Source: Ottowia sp. (GTDB taxonomy: Bacteria; Pseudomonadota; Gammaproteobacteria; Burkholderiales; Burkholderiaceae_C). Taken from it: a stretch of 64,000 nucleotides of DNA. Of this stretch, positions 43,236-51,519 are shown piece after piece (the first letter of the stretch is position 1; each line of letters begins with the position of its first letter). The translations under genes were made by a program, and so were the position numbers. The notes under the pieces were generated by a model. That model made no database searches. It was not told where the DNA came from and saw only the letters and a list, made by a program, of their open reading frames with translations. The stretch lies in assembly GCF_016703145.1 (NCBI RefSeq), contig NZ_JADJCO010000005.1, positions 372,001 to 436,000 of the forward strand, read 5' to 3'.

Positions 43236-44222
43236 GTGTTCAAGGCCCTGCTTCTGACCAAGAGCGACGACGGCAAGCTGTCGTGCGCCGTGACCGATCT
43301 GGACGAATCCCAACTGCCCGCCGGCGAGGTGCTGGTGCAGGTGGCGTACTCCACGCTGAACTACAAGGACGGCCTGGCCATCACCGGCCACGCGCCGGTG
43401 GTGCGCAGCTACCCGATGGTGCCCGGCATCGACTTCGCCGGCACCGTGCTGGAGAGCAGCGACGCGCGCTACCAGCGGGGCGACGCCGTGCTGCTGAACG
43501 GTTGGGGCGTGGGCGAAGGCCACTGGGGCGGCCTGGCGCAGCGGGCGCGCGTCAAGGCCGACTGGCTGGTGCCGCTGCCCGCCGGCCTGACGCTGCAACA
43601 GACCATGGCCCTCGGCACCGCCGGCTACACCGCCATGCTGTGCGTGATGGCGCTGCGGGGCCAGGGCGTGACGCCCGAGCGCGGCCCGGTGCTGGTGACG
43701 GGCGGCAACGGCGGCGTGGGCTCCATCGCCATCGCGCTGCTGTCGCGGCTGGGCTTCACCGTGCACGCATCCACCGGGCGGATGAACGAGGCCGATCACC
43801 TGAGGGCGCTGGGCGCGGCCGAGCTGGTTGATCGCGCGGTGCTCAACGCCCCGGGCAAGCCGCTGCAGAAGGAGCGCTGGGCCGCCGCGGTGGACAGCGT
43901 GGGCAGCCGTACCCTGGGCAACGTGTGCGCCAGCCTGCGCTACGGTGGCGTGGTGGCGGCCTGCGGTCTGGCGCAGGGCATGGACTTCCCGGCCACGATG
44001 GCGCCCTTCATTCTGCGCGGCGTCACCCTGGCCGGCGTGGACAGCGTGATGGCCCCGTACGCGCGCCGCGTGCAGGCGTGGTCACGGCTGGCGGCCGAAC
44101 TGCCCGCCGACGTGCTGGCGCGCAACACCCGGACCATCGGGCTGGCCGACGCCCCCGCCGTGGCGGCCCAGCTGCTGGCCGGTCAGGTGCGCGGGCGGGT
44201 GGTGGTGGATGTGAATGGGTGA
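43236..44222 (+). CDS. acuI: Acrylyl-CoA reductase-like MDR oxidoreductase (AcuI/YhdH)
   Basis: About 328 residues. It is a zinc-free medium-chain reductase: FKALLLTKSDDGKLSCAVTD, VAYSTLNYKDGLAITGHAPV, YPMVPGIDFAGTVLESSDAR, then the NADPH fold PVLVTGGNGGVGSIAIALLS, with VHASTGRMNEADHLRALGAA and SVGSRTLGNVCASLRYGGVV. AcuI/YhdH enzymes reduce toxic acrylyl-CoA to propionyl-CoA. GTG 43236 is the likely start, as GAGGAGA precedes it by seven bases; the ATG at 43221 lies inside that ribosome site. The functional name is by family; substrate is not proven. Confidence 0.88.
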   Translation: MFKALLLTKSDDGKLSCAVTDLDESQLPAGEVLVQVAYSTLNYKDGLAITGHAPVVRSYPMVPGIDFAGTVLESSDARYQRGDAVLLNGWGVGEGHWGGLAQRARVKADWLVPLPAGLTLQQTMALGTAGYTAMLCVMALRGQGVTPERGPVLVTGGNGGVGSIAIALLSRLGFTVHASTGRMNEADHLRALGAAELVDRAVLNAPGKPLQKERWAAAVDSVGSRTLGNVCASLRYGGVVAACGLAQGMDFPATMAPFILRGVTLAGVDSVMAPYARRVQAWSRLAAELPADVLARNTRTIGLADAPAVAAQLLAGQVRGRVVVDVNG

Positions 44223-44269
44223 ATTCCGGCCCTGAAGGACTGTCCAGGACGAGTGGCCGAGGAACGACG

Positions 44270-44749
44270 ATGAACAGCCTGCCCCGCACCACGCTCGCGC
44301 CACTGCTGTGCGCGCTGGCCGCCACCGTCCACGCGCAGAAGATCGGTGACGTCAGCACGGCCTTCCAGTGGGTCGGGCCCAACCACAAGATCGTCGTCGA
44401 GGCCTACGACGATCCGCTGGTCCAGGGCGTGACCTGCTACGTCGCGCGCGCCCGCACCGGCGGCATCAAGGGCGGGCTGGGCCTGGCCGAGGACCGTGCA
44501 GAAGCCTCCATCGCCTGCCGCCAGGTCGGCCCGGTGCACTTCAAGGAACCGCTGCCGAGGGAGGACGAGGTGTTCAGCGAGCGCATGTCCGTGCTCTTCA
44601 AACGCCTGCGCGTGGTGCGCATGGTGGATGGCGGGCGCAACACGCTGATCTACCTCACCTACGCCGACAAGCTCATCGAAGGCTCTCCGCGGAACAGCCT
44701 GACGGCCGTGCCCATTGACCGCGCGACGCCGATTCCGTTGAGGAAATGA
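44270..44749 (+). CDS. creA: CreA family periplasmic protein
   Basis: 159 residues with a signal peptide (hydrophobic core ending AATVHA). The mature part is CreA: IGDVSTAFQWVGPNHKIVVE, AYDDPLVQGVTCYVARARTG, GIKGGLGLAEDRAEASIACR, and FKRLRVVRMVDGGRNTLIYL. Two conserved cysteines are present. CreA is widely conserved yet has no established function; it is not linked to a creBC system here. It follows acuI by 47 bases on the same strand and could be read from the same promoter. Confidence 0.93.
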   Translation: MNSLPRTTLAPLLCALAATVHAQKIGDVSTAFQWVGPNHKIVVEAYDDPLVQGVTCYVARARTGGIKGGLGLAEDRAEASIACRQVGPVHFKEPLPREDEVFSERMSVLFKRLRVVRMVDGGRNTLIYLTYADKLIEGSPRNSLTAVPIDRATPIPLRK

Positions 44750-44791
44750 GTGCGCCCGCGGCGCCCCGCGGGGCGCTGCCGGCCAGCGGCG

Positions 44792-45199
44792 TCACAGCCA
44801 ATCCGACCCGGGCGATGGGCTGGTCTGGATGGTGAACTCGGGCGTGCCGCCCAGGATGAAGGCGCCCAGCACCAGGCTGAGCAGCGACATGAAGATGCCG
44901 GCCCAGAAGGCGATCCAGAAGCCGTCCAGGTGGAAGCCCCGCACCAGCCGGGCCACCAGCATCAGCACCAGCGCATTGATCACCAGCAGGAACAGGCCGA
45001 ACGTGACCAGGGTGAGCGGCAGCGTCAGCACCACCAGCAGCGGCCGCACGACCGCATTGGCCAGCCCCAGCAGCAGGGCCGCCACCACCAACGCGCTGGT
45101 GCCGTCGAAGCGCAGGCCCTTGAACACGTGGCTGGCCACCCACAGGCCGAACGCGGTGATGGCCCAGTGGAGGAGAAAAGGGGCGAGGTTGGCAAGCAT
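44792..45199 (-). CDS. Phage-holin-like four-helix membrane protein (PF04020, YvlD type)
   Basis: 135 residues with four hydrophobic helices. It contains LHWAITAFGLWVASHVFKGL, LLLGLANAVVRPLLVVLTLP, LTLVTFGLFLLVINALVLML and GFHLDGFWIAFWAGIFMSLL, the signature of the family named after mycobacterial holins. Chromosomal members have no known lytic role and probably act in the envelope. It lies downstream of glnS on the same strand, 65 bases away, and converges with creA. Confidence 0.88.
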   Translation of the reverse strand: MLANLAPFLLHWAITAFGLWVASHVFKGLRFDGTSALVVAALLLGLANAVVRPLLVVLTLPLTLVTFGLFLLVINALVLMLVARLVRGFHLDGFWIAFWAGIFMSLLSLVLGAFILGGTPEFTIQTSPSPGSDWL

Positions 45200-45264
45200 G
45201 GCCGGGTGGAGAAGCGTGGTGAGGGGTCGGGTCGGATGGCCTGGGTCGAGGTGCGCGCGCGGAC

Positions 45265-47091
45265 CTATTTCCCCCAGGAATCCCGCAGCCCGGTGACCCG
45301 GTTGAACATCAACCGAGCACCCGGCCCGTGTTCACGTCGGTCGGCGACGAAGAAGCCATGCCGCTCGAACTGGAAGCGCTCTTCAGGCCGCGCCTGTCCC
45401 AGGCTCGGCTCCACGATGGCCTGCGCAATCTTCAGGCTGTCCGGGTTCAGCACGCTCAGGAAGTCGCGCCCGCCTGCGTCGGGCTGCTCCTCGGTGAACA
45501 GGCGGTCGTACAGGCGCACCTCGGCGGGCAGGCCGTCGTGGGCAGCCACCCAGGTGATGACGCCCTTGACCTTGACGCTGTCGGCGCCGGGGGAGCCGGA
45601 TTTGGTGTCTTTCAGCAGGTTGGCCCGCACCACGCTTAAGCCGCATGCTTCATCTTTAATAGCGCCCAGGCATTCGATGACGTAGCCGTATTTCAGCCGC
45701 ACCTTGTTGCCGGGGAACAGGCGGAAGAAGCCCTTGGGCGGGGTTTCCTCGTAGTCGGTGCGCTCGATCCACACTTCCTTGCCCAGCACGAAGCGGCGCT
45801 CGCCCATCTCGGGGTGGTGCGGGTGCGCGGGGGCGCTGCACGGCTCCAGGTGGGTGTCGCTGCCGAACACCTCGGCCCAGTTCTCGATGACGAGCTTGAG
45901 CGGCTCCAGCACGGCCATGGCGCGCGGGGCGATGGGGTCCAGCGTTTCGCGCAGGGCGGCGTCCAGGGCGGCGTAGTCGGTCCAGGCGTTGCTGGTCTTG
46001 GTGACGCCGCTGCGCTCGGCGAACAGGCGCAGGCTCTCGGGCGTGTAGCCGCGCCGGCGCAGGCCGGCCAGCGTGGGCATGCGGGGGTCGTCCCAGCCGG
46101 TGACGTGGCCTTCTTCCACCAGCTGGCGCAGCTTGCGCTTGCTGGTGACGACGTGGCCCACGTTCAGGCGCGCGAACTCGTACTGCCGCGGGGGCGGCGC
46201 GACGAGCAGGCCACCTTCGATCAGGCGCTCCAGCAGCCAGTCGTAGAAGGGCCGCTGGTCCTCGAACTCCAGCGTGCAGATGCTGTGCGTGATCTGCTCC
46301 AGCGCGTCCTCGATCGGGTGCGCGAAGGTGTACATCGGGTAGATGCACCACTTGTCGCCGGTGTTGTGGTGCGTGGCGCGGCGAATGCGGTAGAGCGTGG
46401 GGTCGCGCAGGTTGATGTTGGGCGAGGCCATGTCGATCCGGGCGCGCAGCACCATGGCGCCGTCCGCGTGCCGGCCGGCGGCCATCTCGCGCCAGCGCGC
46501 CAGGTTCTCGGCCGGCGCGCGGTCGCGGAACGGGCTGTTGGTGCCGGGCGTGCCGAAGTCGCCGCGCGTGGCGCGCATCTGCTCGGGCGTCTGCTCGTCC
46601 ACGTAAGCGTGGCCGGCCTCGATCAGGTGCTCGGCCGCGCGGTACATGAAGTCGAAGTAATCGCTGGCGAAATACTCGTGCGGCCGCGCCGCGCCGGGGT
46701 GATGGGGGTCGTCGGCCAGCAGGGTCTCATAGCCCAGCCAGGCCACCATGTCGCGGATGGAATCGACGTATTCCTGTTCTTCCTTCTCGGGGTTGGTGTC
46801 GTCGAAGCGCAGGTGGCAGACGCCGCCGTAGGCCTTGGCCAGCTCGAAGTTCAGCCAGATGCTCTTGGCGTGGCCGATGTGCAGGTAGCCATTGGGCTCG
46901 GGCGGAAAGCGGGTGCGGATGCGGGCCGGATCGGCCATGCCGGCCTGGTGGTGCGGGCCGTCGCCAGGGCTGCCGCCCCAGCGGCGCGCGGCGTAGGTGC
47001 CTTTGTGCAGGTCTTCTTCGATGGCGTGGCGGATGAAGTGGCCGGGCTTGGCGCCGTCTGGCGCGGCGGCGTGGGAATCGGGGGAGGACAT
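45265..47091 (-). CDS. glnS: Glutaminyl-tRNA synthetase
   Basis: 608 residues, a class I synthetase charging tRNA-Gln. The HIGH region is RTRFPPEPNGYLHIGHAKSI; the KMSKS-like loop is GHVVTSKRKLRQLVEEGHVT. Other matches: HLRFDDTNPEKEEQEYVDSI, IRRATHHNTGDKWCIYPMYT and FRLFPGNKVRLKYGYVIECL. An N-terminal extension of about 55 residues precedes the usual start. Near 45636-45682 the anticodon-binding domain is coded by an AT-rich patch resembling the dispersed repeat, directly after the KVRLKYGYVIECLG stretch. Confidence 0.97.
   Translation of the reverse strand: MSSPDSHAAAPDGAKPGHFIRHAIEEDLHKGTYAARRWGGSPGDGPHHQAGMADPARIRTRFPPEPNGYLHIGHAKSIWLNFELAKAYGGVCHLRFDDTNPEKEEQEYVDSIRDMVAWLGYETLLADDPHHPGAARPHEYFASDYFDFMYRAAEHLIEAGHAYVDEQTPEQMRATRGDFGTPGTNSPFRDRAPAENLARWREMAAGRHADGAMVLRARIDMASPNINLRDPTLYRIRRATHHNTGDKWCIYPMYTFAHPIEDALEQITHSICTLEFEDQRPFYDWLLERLIEGGLLVAPPPRQYEFARLNVGHVVTSKRKLRQLVEEGHVTGWDDPRMPTLAGLRRRGYTPESLRLFAERSGVTKTSNAWTDYAALDAALRETLDPIAPRAMAVLEPLKLVIENWAEVFGSDTHLEPCSAPAHPHHPEMGERRFVLGKEVWIERTDYEETPPKGFFRLFPGNKVRLKYGYVIECLGAIKDEACGLSVVRANLLKDTKSGSPGADSVKVKGVITWVAAHDGLPAEVRLYDRLFTEEQPDAGGRDFLSVLNPDSLKIAQAIVEPSLGQARPEERFQFERHGFFVADRREHGPGARLMFNRVTGLRDSWGK
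45636..45682. repeat. Dispersed repeat-like patch in frame inside glnS
   Basis: Plus-strand GCTTAAGCCGCATGCTTCAT, then CTTTAATAGCGCCCAGGCAT. The TTTAATAGCGCC arm is the same as in the lysS patch (TTTCAATAGCGCC). Only one half of the element is recognisable. The frame is kept open. Confidence 0.5.
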
Positions 47092-47297
47092 GGGCGGATT
47101 CTAGGGGGGCGCCCGCGTGCGATAGCGCCCAGCTACCTTGCCCGGAGACCAGATGTCGGGCTGATGCGAACTCTGGTTACGCGCCGATACGGGTTTCACG
47201 CAGCGGCCGTGGTCTGTATCGCGCTTTGCCCCGTTTAATCAGCGTACTGGTCGCGTTCGTGGGCTCCACGGCGCACCGCTCACACAAGGAGAAAGCC

Positions 47298-47657
47298 ATG
47301 AAATCGATGCAACGCATGCTGGCCGCCGGGGCGCTGGCCCTGGGCGCGCTGGGGTCCGCCGGGGTGGCGCAGGCGCGCGACGTGTACTGGTCGGTGGGCG
47401 TGGGCTCGCCGGGCGTCGCCATCGGCGTCGGCAACGCGCCACCGGCTTACTACGCGCCGCCGGTCTATATGCAGCCGGCGCCGGTGTACGTGCAGCCGCG
47501 CCCGGTGTACGTGCAACCGCATCCCGTGTACATGCAACCGCCCGCGTACTACGGGCCGCCGCGCGGCTACCGCCCGGCGCGCTACTACTACGGCCCGCCC
47601 GGCCACCACAAGCACTACAAGAAGTCGCGCCACCGCCATCGTCACTGGGACGATTGA
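47298..47657 (+). CDS. Small secreted Tyr/Pro-rich repeat protein
   Basis: 119 residues. A signal peptide (MLAAGALALGALGSAGVAQA) is followed by VYWSVGVGSPGVAIGVGN, then imperfect repeats of PVYMQP / PVYVQP / HPVYMQP, a YYGPP-rich part and a strongly basic His/Lys/Arg tail ending WDD. The look is that of small exported proteins of unknown function common in Burkholderiales. AAGGAG lies seven bases before ATG 47298. Two hairpins follow its stop. The composition suggests a wall- or polymer-associated protein, but that is conjecture. Confidence 0.8.
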   Translation: MKSMQRMLAAGALALGALGSAGVAQARDVYWSVGVGSPGVAIGVGNAPPAYYAPPVYMQPAPVYVQPRPVYVQPHPVYMQPPAYYGPPRGYRPARYYYGPPGHHKHYKKSRHRHRHWDD

Positions 47658-47730
47658 GCCCCCCGTGTTCTCCCACCGGGCCCGTGCGTGGGCGATGCCC
47701 GGGCCGGTTTTTCCAAGGTGACCCTCTTGA

Positions 47731-47754
47731 CCCGCTCCGCGTGAGCGGGCTTTT
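47731..47754 (+). terminator. Rho-independent terminator after the Tyr/Pro-rich gene
   Basis: CCCGCTC, CGCGT loop, GAGCGGG, then CTTTT: a perfect seven-base stem with a short T run. A second, weaker GC-rich hairpin followed by TTTTT lies just ahead (about 47680-47713). Confidence 0.7.
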
Positions 47755-47780
47755 CATGGCTGGGCAGGGCGAAAAGCCGC

Positions 47781-48698
47781 TCAGCTCAGTGGCCGGTTTT
47801 CTCGATGCATGCGCGCGTGGCGGCCCGGGGGCTGGCCGACGTGCCGGCTGAACGCGGTGCTGAAGGTGCTGGCGGACCCATGGCCGACCCGTTCGGCGAC
47901 CGCCGCGACGGCCACGCCGTGGCGCCGGAGCAGATCCTTCGCGAGGGCCATGCGCCACGCCAGCAGATATTCCATCGGCGGCAGCCCCAGGGCGCGGGTG
48001 AACCGCTCGAAGAACGCGGACCGTGAGAGCGCGGCCTTTCTCGTGAGCTGCTCGACCGTCCAGGAGCGGGCCGGATCGCCGTGCATGAGCCGCATCGCGG
48101 CCGCCAGGCGCGCATCGGACAGCCCGCGCAGGAATCCCGGCGATGCGGCTTCGCCCGGCATCGAGCGCAGGGCTTCGATCAGCAGCACTTCGACCAGCCT
48201 GGCGAGCACATGCTCGCGGCCAGGACGCTGCGTCATGGATTCGTCCCGGACCAGCCGCACCAGCACGGCCAGCCTTTCCACGCCGCGCACGTGCAGCAGC
48301 ACGGGCAGCAGCGTTACCAGCAGGGCCGCGTCAGGCGAATCCAGGAGAAAGTGCCCGCCCAGCCTGCGGACGTCCGGCCTGCCCCCGCGTCTTCCGTGGC
48401 GAACCTCGCCCGTGGGGGAGGGCGACGTCCTCGGGTCGAGGTGCCGCGGCGCCACGGGCTCGAAACCCGACAGGGTGAAGCCGGGCGTCGCGGGCATGAG
48501 CACGAAATCGCCCGCCTCCAGGGTGACGGCCTCTTGCCCCTCCACCGCCAGGAGGCAACGGCCCTCGAGGACGGCGCAGAAGCTGGGCTGCTCGAAGGCA
48601 GCGTAGCGAACGCCCCATCGTCCCGCGCCGCTGATGAGCTTGCTGAAGACGGCGCGGGGCCGGAGCAAAGCGATGACTTCCGAGAGCGGATCGACCAT
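47781..48698 (-). CDS. AraC-family regulator with N-terminal cupin domain
   Basis: 305 residues. The N-terminal half is a cupin-type sensor of the 'AraC_binding_2 / Cupin_6' kind: VIALLRPRAVFSKLISGAGR, YAAFEQPSFCAVLEGRCLLA, LEAGDFVLMPATPGFTLSGF. The C-terminal half has two AraC HTH units (WTVEQLTRKAALSRSAFFER, VAVAAVAERVGHGSASTFST) and GQPPGRHARMHR. Start 48698 begins the conserved domain. Such regulators usually stand divergent to an SDR or oxidoreductase gene they control; here the neighbouring SDR gene is truncated. Confidence 0.9.
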   Translation of the reverse strand: MVDPLSEVIALLRPRAVFSKLISGAGRWGVRYAAFEQPSFCAVLEGRCLLAVEGQEAVTLEAGDFVLMPATPGFTLSGFEPVAPRHLDPRTSPSPTGEVRHGRRGGRPDVRRLGGHFLLDSPDAALLVTLLPVLLHVRGVERLAVLVRLVRDESMTQRPGREHVLARLVEVLLIEALRSMPGEAASPGFLRGLSDARLAAAMRLMHGDPARSWTVEQLTRKAALSRSAFFERFTRALGLPPMEYLLAWRMALAKDLLRRHGVAVAAVAERVGHGSASTFSTAFSRHVGQPPGRHARMHRENRPLS

Positions 48699-48726
48699 GA
48701 CTGGACTTTCGCCAATGAAATGTGTC

Positions 48727-49227
48727 GGGCTCTTCGGCGCTTTCGAGATGACCCCGATAGCCACCGTGCGCGACGTGTTCGAGACCAACACGTTCGGCGT
48801 GATGGCGATGGTGCAAGCCGTTCTGCCCCGTTTCCGCGCCCGCCAGTCGGGGGTGATCGTCAACGTGACGTCGAGTGCGGCGCTGGCACCGTTTCCCCTC
48901 GTGGCGGCGTACACCGCCAGCAAGACGGCCATCGAGGGCTTCACGGGTTCGCTCGCCCTCGAACTGGAGGCGTTCAACGTGCGGGTCAAGCTGGTCGAAC
49001 CTGGCTATGGGCCGTCCACGCGCTTCGCCGACAACGGGCAGCAGCGCATGCGGGGATTGGTTTCCGAGCCATACCAGTCCTTCGCGCAGGCCTGCTTCGC
49101 CGCCCTGGCACAGCCTTCGGCCGTGACGAGCGAATCCGACGTGGCCGAGGCGGTGTGGCGGGCTGCGCATGACGAATCCGGGATCCTCCGGTTTCCGGCG
49201 GGTGCCGATGCGCTTGCTCTCGCGTGA
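48727..49227 (+). pseudogene. Short-chain dehydrogenase/reductase, 5' half missing
   Basis: Homology begins abruptly at GLFGAFEMTPIATVRDVFET, which in intact SDRs follows the NAG motif. Present are NTFGVMAMVQAVLPRFRARQ, the serine region VIVNVTSSAALAPFPL, the catalytic AAYTASKTAIEGFTGSLALE (Tyr and Lys) and VRVKLVEPGY. The nucleotide-binding TGxxxGxG end (about 75 residues) is absent, and the sequence upstream is already the divergent AraC gene. An ORF is open from ATG 48715, so a short protein could be made, but it could not bind cofactor. A deletion probably joined the two genes. Confidence 0.8.
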
Positions 49228-49237
49228 TCGGGGCTGG

Positions 49238-50077
49238 CTACATGGCCTTGAACAGGTGCGCGTAGAGCCGGCTCACGGCCAGCCGGTCGGGGCAGCCGCG
49301 CAGGGCCAGGTGGAGCCGGCCCGCCTCGTCGCGCTCCACGGTGTCGATGGCGTCGGCGCGCACCACGGCGGAGCGGTGGATCTGCCAGAACCGTTGCGGG
49401 TCGAGCTGCGGCAGCAGTTCTTTCAGGGGGGTGCGCAGCAGGTGCTCGCCGCGGGCCGTGACCACGCGCACGTACTTGTCGGCGGCCTGCAGGTACACCA
49501 CTTCGTCCATCGGCACCATGCGGATGGTGGCGCCGCCCGATCCCGCGGGGCTGACCTGCAACTGGCGCAGCGGCGCGGCGGCCGGGGCGGCGGGCTGCAG
49601 CGCGGCCAGCAGCTGGCCCAGCCGCTCGGCCGTGGCTTGCAAGCTCGAATCGGCCGGACTGTTTGCTCCCGTTTTAATAGCTTTTGACCAAATGGCAGTG
49701 CGGACTGAGCGCAGTTTTTGCACTGTTTTTGCCAGCCGCTCGGGCTGCACCGGCTTGAGCACATAGTCCAGCGCCTGGGTTTCGAAGGCCTTCACGGCGT
49801 ACTGGTCGTAGGCGGTGACGAAGGCCAGCGCCGGGAACGGGCCGTGGCGCTCGTCCCAGCGGTCGGCCAGCTCGGCGGCTGCGTCCAGGCCGCTCAGGCC
49901 CGGCATGCGGATGTCGAAGAACAGCACATCGGGGCGCAGCGCCAGCGCCTGCTCGACCGCGCTGGCGCCGTCGCCCACGGTGGCGACGACGCGCAGCTCG
50001 GGCCAGGCGCGCGCCAGCTCGGCCTTCAGCGCGGCAGCCAGCAGCGGTTCGTCTTCGGCGATCAGGGCGGTGGGCAT
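49238..50077 (-). CDS. LytTR-type response regulator
   Basis: 279 residues. The receiver domain opens TALIAEDEPLLAAALKAELA, has the phospho-acceptor Asp in VLFFDIRMPGLSGLDAAAEL and the conserved Lys in ALDYVLKPVQPERLAK. The C-terminal LytTR DNA-binding domain contains VVYLQAADKYVRVVTARGEH, LLRTPLKELLPQLDPQRFWQ and IHRSAVVRADAI. The linker between them (about 49664-49732) is coded by repeat-like AT-rich sequence. It forms a two-component pair with the kinase gene eight bases upstream. The target genes are unknown. Confidence 0.95.
   Translation of the reverse strand: MPTALIAEDEPLLAAALKAELARAWPELRVVATVGDGASAVEQALALRPDVLFFDIRMPGLSGLDAAAELADRWDERHGPFPALAFVTAYDQYAVKAFETQALDYVLKPVQPERLAKTVQKLRSVRTAIWSKAIKTGANSPADSSLQATAERLGQLLAALQPAAPAAAPLRQLQVSPAGSGGATIRMVPMDEVVYLQAADKYVRVVTARGEHLLRTPLKELLPQLDPQRFWQIHRSAVVRADAIDTVERDEAGRLHLALRGCPDRLAVSRLYAHLFKAM
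49664..49732. repeat. Dispersed repeat-like patch in frame inside the LytTR regulator
   Basis: Plus-strand GCTCCCGTTTTAATAGCTTT, TGACCAAATGGCAGTGCGGA, CTGAGCGCAGTTTTTGCACT. The TTTTAATAGCTTTTG arm matches the IS-split copy and the 40271 copy closely. It encodes the interdomain linker, around residues 115-137. Confidence 0.6.
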
Positions 50078-50085
50078 GGGCGGGC

Positions 50086-51144
50086 TCACGCGATGGTATC
50101 CAGCGGCAGCGTGACGCGCACCGTGGTCCCCTGACCGGGATTGGACCGGACCTCCACACGTCCGCGCCCACCATGGGCGGAGACCACGCGCTCGCGAACC
50201 TGCGCCAGGCCGAAGCAGTCGGCGCGCGGCGCGCCCTGCGGGTCGAAGCCGACACCGGTGTCCGCCACCTCCAGCCGCAGCCCATCGTCCTGCAGCGCGG
50301 CGCTGATGTCGATGCGGCCGCCTGCCACGCGCGGCTCCAGCCCGTGGCGGATGGCGTTCTCGACCAGCGGCTGCAGCAGCAGCGGCGGCACGGGCAGATC
50401 GCGCAGCGCCTCGGGCAGCGCCAGCCGGTAGGCCAGGCGCGGGCCCATGCGGATGGCCATCAGCGCCAGGTAGTCCGCCAGCCGCGCGAACTCGGCGGCC
50501 AGCGGGTGCGACAGCGCGCGCGAGCCGGCGAGCGTGACGCGCAGGTAGCGGTCGAGGTGGTCCAGCATGACCAGGGCGCGGGGCGGGTCGATGGTGATGA
50601 GGGCGCGCAGGTTGGCCAGGGTGTTGAACAGCATGTGCGGCTCGAGCTGGGTTTCCAGCAGCTTCAACCGGGCCTCGCTGGCATCGCGCTGGGCGGCGGC
50701 GATCTCGGCCTGCAGCGCGGCGGCCCGGCCCCGCGCATGGAAGTAGAAGCTGGCGACCACGCCCGCCGCCACGGTGACCAGCAGGCCCAGCGGCAGGTCG
50801 CGCTGGGGATGCATCATCTCCTCGCCCAGCAGCAGGCGCGCGGCGCTGGAGCCGCCGAAGTAGCCCGACACGATACCGGCCAGCGTCAGCGCCACGCCGC
50901 GCCAGCCCTTGGGCCAGCCCTGGCTGGCGGCGCCGGCGGCGCGGTGGCAGTGGCGCGGATCGACGAGGTAGCGGCCGAACTCGATCACGCCCCAGGTCGT
51001 CAACCCGATGCACAGCGAATACACCAGTTGGTGCGGGTAGCCGCTGCCGGCCCAGATCATGGTGGTGAACACCGCCACCACGCTGCAGAAGGCCAGCACC
51101 TGCAGCAGGTGGCGGAGGGCGTCGCGCCAGTCGATCTTCATCAT
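50086..51144 (-). CDS. LytS/YehU-type sensor histidine kinase
   Basis: 352 residues. About four N-terminal membrane helices (up to residue 130) are followed by a short coiled coil and the His_kinase domain: LKLLETQLEPHMLFNTLANL with the phospho-acceptor His, LADYLALMAIRMGPRLAYRL, the N box PLLLQPLVENAIRHGLEPRV and the G boxes VADTGVGFDPQG and SNPGQGTTVRVTLPL. It lacks an extra sensor domain, so the signal is probably sensed in the membrane. It is co-transcribed with the LytTR regulator. Confidence 0.94.
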   Translation of the reverse strand: MMKIDWRDALRHLLQVLAFCSVVAVFTTMIWAGSGYPHQLVYSLCIGLTTWGVIEFGRYLVDPRHCHRAAGAASQGWPKGWRGVALTLAGIVSGYFGGSSAARLLLGEEMMHPQRDLPLGLLVTVAAGVVASFYFHARGRAAALQAEIAAAQRDASEARLKLLETQLEPHMLFNTLANLRALITIDPPRALVMLDHLDRYLRVTLAGSRALSHPLAAEFARLADYLALMAIRMGPRLAYRLALPEALRDLPVPPLLLQPLVENAIRHGLEPRVAGGRIDISAALQDDGLRLEVADTGVGFDPQGAPRADCFGLAQVRERVVSAHGGRGRVEVRSNPGQGTTVRVTLPLDTIA

Positions 51145-51147
51145 CGA

Positions 51148-51215
51148 ATGCTACTGTCGTGATAGCTGGCCGCCAAGACGGGATGCCAGCATGGGGCTGA
51201 TTTTTTCTGGAATCA
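51148..51215. repeat. Dispersed repeat element between histidine kinase and 2TM genes
   Basis: Plus-strand ATGCTACTGTCGTGATAGCT, GGCCGCCAAGACGGGATGCC, AGCATGGGGCTGATTTTTTC, TGGAATCA. Its far end includes the stop codon (complement of TCA, 51213-51215) of the 2TM gene, and its near end touches the kinase start. Confidence 0.65.
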
Positions 51216-51488
51216 TCCGCGCCGGGCCAGCCGCTCGCGCTCGGCCCGCACCAGCCGCTCGTGCAGGCCGCTCGCCAGCGCGAGCACCACGGCGCCGTGG
51301 ATCGCCAGTCCCAGGCCCCACCCGAGCAGCGGGTAGAGCGCCCAATGGCGGCCCGTCGAGAAGGCCAGCGCCATCAGCACCAGGTTGACCGCCACGTACA
51401 CGGCGGCGTGGAGGTACAAGCCGAGCTTGAGGCCCGCGCGGCGGCGCGCGATGCGTTCGAGGTCGGGGCGGGGATCGGGCGTGTTCAT
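51213..51488 (-). CDS. 2TM-domain membrane protein
   Basis: 91 residues matching the 2TM family: IARRRAGLKLGLYLHAAVYV, AVNLVLMALAFSTGRHWALY, PLLGWGLGLAIHGAVVLALA, then a basic tail. Small 2TM proteins often accompany, or are fused to, LytTR/LytS genes, as here, and may be part of the sensing apparatus. The stop codon lies in a repeat copy. The gene is 31 bases after the upstream DUF2306 gene. Confidence 0.85.
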   Translation of the reverse strand: MNTPDPRPDLERIARRRAGLKLGLYLHAAVYVAVNLVLMALAFSTGRHWALYPLLGWGLGLAIHGAVVLALASGLHERLVRAERERLARRG

Positions 51489-51519
51489 GGCGTTTCCTTG
51501 GTGGGCGGGCGGCAGGGTT

